Source of the DNA: Puia dinghuensis
GTDB lineage: Bacteria; Bacteroidota; Bacteroidia; Chitinophagales; Chitinophagaceae
Assembly (NCBI RefSeq): GCF_014642875.1
Contig: NZ_BMJC01000006.1
Span: forward strand, 310,001-374,000
Reading direction: 5' to 3'
DNA length: 64,000 bases
Under the pieces are notes generated by a model. It saw nothing but the letters and a program-made list of their open reading frames with translations. It did no database searches and was not told the DNA's origin. Numbering within the stretch: position 1 is the stretch's first letter; each line of letters begins with the position of its first letter. Position numbers and translations under genes: made by a program. This document shows positions 61,648 through 64,000 of the stretch, in pieces.

Positions 61648-64000
61648 CAGGGTTGGCTAACGCCACCTTGAGCGCCTGATAGCTAACCGTCAACAGCGCG
61701 ATGAGCAGCGCCATCACACCGGCCAGCAAAAAGACCCACCATTCCACGTTGATGTGAAAGGCAAAATTCTGCAACCAGGCATGCATCGCCCACCAGGCCA
61801 GCGGAGACGCCAGGACAAAGGCCACCAGCACCAGCACGAGAAAATCCTTTGAAAGCAGACCGAAGAGCGTACCGACCTTTGCCCCCAGCACCTTGCGGAT
61901 GCCAAATTCCTTTGTTCGTTGTTCGGCTGTAAACATCGCCAGCCCCAATAGTCCGAGACAACAGATGAAGATGCCCAGTACGGCAAAGCAGTTGGAGAGA
62001 CTGTGGACGATGGACTCGCTCTTATACAGACCGCGATATTCTTCGTCGGCAAATTGATAGGTGAAGGGGAATTTGGGGTTTAGGACATGGCACAGCTGCT
62101 CCAGTTGGCTAAGCCCCTGTTTTGTCTGACCGGCCCGGATGCGCAGCAGGATAATTCCATACCGGCTATCCGAACCTTCTTCCCCATAGCGGATGATCAG
62201 GGGCCTTATCGGATCATGCAGGGAAGCGAAATGAAAGTCCTTTACAATGCCGACGATCTTACCTTTCTTTCCCCACATCGTGAGATTCCGGCCGATGGGA
62301 TCCTTGTAGCCGACACGCCGCAACGCTTCTTCATTGAGGAGATAGCCGACGGTGTCGGTGGGATAGTCGGTCGAAAATTCCCGGCCTTTTGTCAATCGCA
62401 GATTCATCGTCTTTATAAAATCATAGCCCACCGCCATGTTGGTGAACATGACCAGGTTGTTTGGGTCTTTGCCATCCCATTGTATCCCGCCGGTGCCATT
62501 CTCGAGATTGACGGGGTCCTGGCTTGTTTTGGTGACGCTCGCGATCGCCGGAAGTTGAAGGGCCTTCTCCTTAAACGTTTTGTATTTATCCGGCAGATCG
62601 CCTTCCATGGGGATATACACGAGGTTATCCCGGTCGTAACCCAGGTTGATGGATTGTACATAATCCACCTGTTGGGAGACGACGATGGTGCCGATGATAA
62701 GGACAATGGACAGGACAAACTGGAAGACAACAAGCCCTTTGCGGAACCAGGCCGCGCCGGCGCTGAATTTCAGCGAGCCTTTGAGAACCCGTATTGGCTG
62801 AAAACCGGAAAGGAAAAGAGCGGGATAGCTGCCGGAGATGAGGCCGGTGACGAGGGTGAGAGCCGCCAGGCTCAGCCAGAAGAACGAGGCGGTGAAGGGG
62901 AAATGGATGTTCTTTTCCGTTAGGTGGTTAAAGGCCGGCAGGATCAGCAGGACCAGGCCCAGGGCGAGGATCACCGAGAAAAAGGAGAGCAGGATGGCTT
63001 CCCCGATAAACTGCCGGATGAGGGCGGGCCTTACCGCACCCACCACTTTCCGGATGCCGATCTCCTTGGCGCGGCCTACCGACCGGGCGGTGGTGAGGTT
63101 CATGAAGTTGATACAGGCGATGAGCAGGATAAAGATCGCCACGATGCTGAAGAGCCGGACATACTCGATGCGGCCGCCTTCTATCCGCCCGTCCTTGAAA
63201 TTGGAATGCAGGTAGACATCACCGTAGCGTTGCATTCCCAATTCGATGCGAAAGGACTTGCTTTGATCTTTATTATAGGCGTCCAGGTAATGAGTGATCT
63301 TTTTTGTAAAAAGGGCGGGGTCGGCATCCTTGCGGAGCAGGAGCAATACCTGGGGACCGTTGTTGCCCCAGTCCTTCGCCCAGTTATTGTCATCCAGAAA
63401 TGCCGTCCAGTTGATGAGATAGTCGAATTTGTCGGCGGTGTTGTCGGGGACGTCTTCGAACACCGCGGTGACGGTGAATTCCTTTCTGTTCTCATAGCGA
63501 ATGGACTTGCCGATGGCGGCATGGGGACTGCCGAAGAGATCGTTTGCCATTTTGCGCGAGATGACAATACTCACCGGAGTGGAGAGGGCGGTTGCAGGGC
63601 TGCCCTCCAGCAGGGGATAGCTGAACATCCGTAAATAATCGGCGCCGGCATACCGGCCCTGCTCTTTGAGTATCTTGTCGCCCGTCTGGAAGGTCCTTTT
63701 TTCATACCAGGTGAAGCCGGTGGACATTTCCACTTCGGGAAGATCTTTTTTCATCTGGTCGGCCATGATGCCGGGGGTGTAGTAACCGGCCATTACCTTG
63801 CCGTCATAGTATTGGCGCTCGTAGACGCGGTAGATCCTGTCGCCCTTTGCGTGAAAGTTGTCAATGCTCTTTTCGTCCCATATCCAAAGCAGGATCAGCA
63901 GGCTGCAGGTCATCCCCATGGCCAGGCCGAATATATTCAGAAAGCTATAGCCTTTGTGTTTCCAAAGGTTGCGCAGGGCGACTTTTATAAAGTTTTTGAG
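61625..64000 (-). CDS. FtsX-like ABC transporter permease (start outside window)
   Basis: At least 791 residues, open to the right edge; the first residues seen are LKNFIKVALRNLWKHKGYSF, so probably only the first one or two codons are missing. It has the MacB/FtsX layout in two halves: one N-terminal membrane segment, a large periplasmic domain (about 50-280), three helices, then a second copy of each. The pattern TTARSVGRAKEIGIRKVVGAVR and its repeat TAEQRTKEFGIRKVLGAKVG mark the ends of the two membrane modules. No ATPase gene is in view. Proteins of this size are common in Bacteroidota and often act without a dedicated MacB-like ATPase. Confidence 0.9.
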   Translation of the reverse strand, partial: LKNFIKVALRNLWKHKGYSFLNIFGLAMGMTCSLLILLWIWDEKSIDNFHAKGDRIYRVYERQYYDGKVMAGYYTPGIMADQMKKDLPEVEMSTGFTWYEKRTFQTGDKILKEQGRYAGADYLRMFSYPLLEGSPATALSTPVSIVISRKMANDLFGSPHAAIGKSIRYENRKEFTVTAVFEDVPDNTADKFDYLINWTAFLDDNNWAKDWGNNGPQVLLLLRKDADPALFTKKITHYLDAYNKDQSKSFRIELGMQRYGDVYLHSNFKDGRIEGGRIEYVRLFSIVAIFILLIACINFMNLTTARSVGRAKEIGIRKVVGAVRPALIRQFIGEAILLSFFSVILALGLVLLILPAFNHLTEKNIHFPFTASFFWLSLAALTLVTGLISGSYPALFLSGFQPIRVLKGSLKFSAGAAWFRKGLVVFQFVLSIVLIIGTIVVSQQVDYVQSINLGYDRDNLVYIPMEGDLPDKYKTFKEKALQLPAIASVTKTSQDPVNLENGTGGIQWDGKDPNNLVMFTNMAVGYDFIKTMNLRLTKGREFSTDYPTDTVGYLLNEEALRRVGYKDPIGRNLTMWGKKGKIVGIVKDFHFASLHDPIRPLIIRYGEEGSDSRYGIILLRIRAGQTKQGLSQLEQLCHVLNPKFPFTYQFADEEYRGLYKSESIVHSLSNCFAVLGIFICCLGLLGLAMFTAEQRTKEFGIRKVLGAKVGTLFGLLSKDFLVLVLVAFVLASPLAWWAMHAWLQNFAFHINVEWWVFLLAGVMALLIALLTVSYQALKVALANPVKSLRTE

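Overview
The window comes from a chromosome of a Bacteroidota bacterium, most likely the Chitinophagia/Chitinophagaceae. The gene content fits: DUF4954, DUF1573 and DUF2807 proteins, a TPP-riboswitch TonB receptor, NuoABCDHIJKLMN, DUF3667, Chitinophaga-type YebC and FtsX-like 800-residue permeases. Ribosome-binding sites are largely missing, and many genes carry the Bacteroidota -7 box TAnnTTTG just upstream of their start or transcript. Nothing looks mobile: I see no transposase, integrase, phage gene, CRISPR array or rRNA. The region reads as core genome with a few accessory exported proteins.

Layout. 1-3.4 kb: end of a DUF4954 gene, the era-der GTPase operon and initiator tRNA-fMet. 3.6-6.5 kb: an exported redox operon (di-haem cytochrome, Rieske lipoprotein, outer-membrane barrel). 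6.5-8 kb: two tandem DUF2807 proteins. 8.1-10.6 kb: TPP riboswitch and TonB receptor. 10.6-12.7 kb: ddl, a PASTA protein and a rhodanese. 12.9-14.4 kb: ferredoxin and acyl-CoA reductase transcribed apart from face-to-face promoters. 14.5-18.7 kb: DegP-type protease, a cytoplasmic GH13 enzyme and a long-form IspH. 18.7-21.2 kb: efp-accB-accC. 21.3-23.3 kb: orphan BlaI-type repressor with its own operators, a thioredoxin-like protein and malate dehydrogenase. 23.3-28.5 kb: a five-gene membrane/transport operon (dicarboxylate symporter, DedA, MFS, GT9, DUF3667). 28.7-35.8 kb: amino-acid permease, YebC, fused 2-oxoacid dehydrogenase E1, two DUF1573 proteins and an aminotransferase. 35.8-36.4 kb: an AT-rich gap holding a probable small RNA and a CAU tRNA. 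36.4-41.3 kb: exported S41 protease, YD-like repeat protein and YVTN propeller, then a small lipoprotein. 41.3-51.3 kb: an 11-subunit complex I operon without nuoE, nuoF or nuoG, ending in an unknown proline-rich gene. 51.4-55.9 kb: nitroreductase, GNAT/MarR operon with a palindromic operator, YCII protein with an ECF42-like sigma factor, and an AI-2E-type transporter. 55.9-64 kb: sialate O-acetylesterase, an unknown exported protein, a PIF1-like helicase with HTH, an MBL-fold hydrolase and a truncated FtsX-type permease.

The points I find most worth a second look are: an elongation factor P whose tip loop reads KTARA where the family has KPGKG or KPGRG; a terminator-ended small RNA candidate at 36.05-36.18 kb; the di-haem/Rieske/porin operon; the NuoEFG-less complex I with an extra gene; and two well-formed autoregulatory operators (BlaI-type and MarR-type). 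No cassette in this window stands out as an obvious new defence or mobile system.
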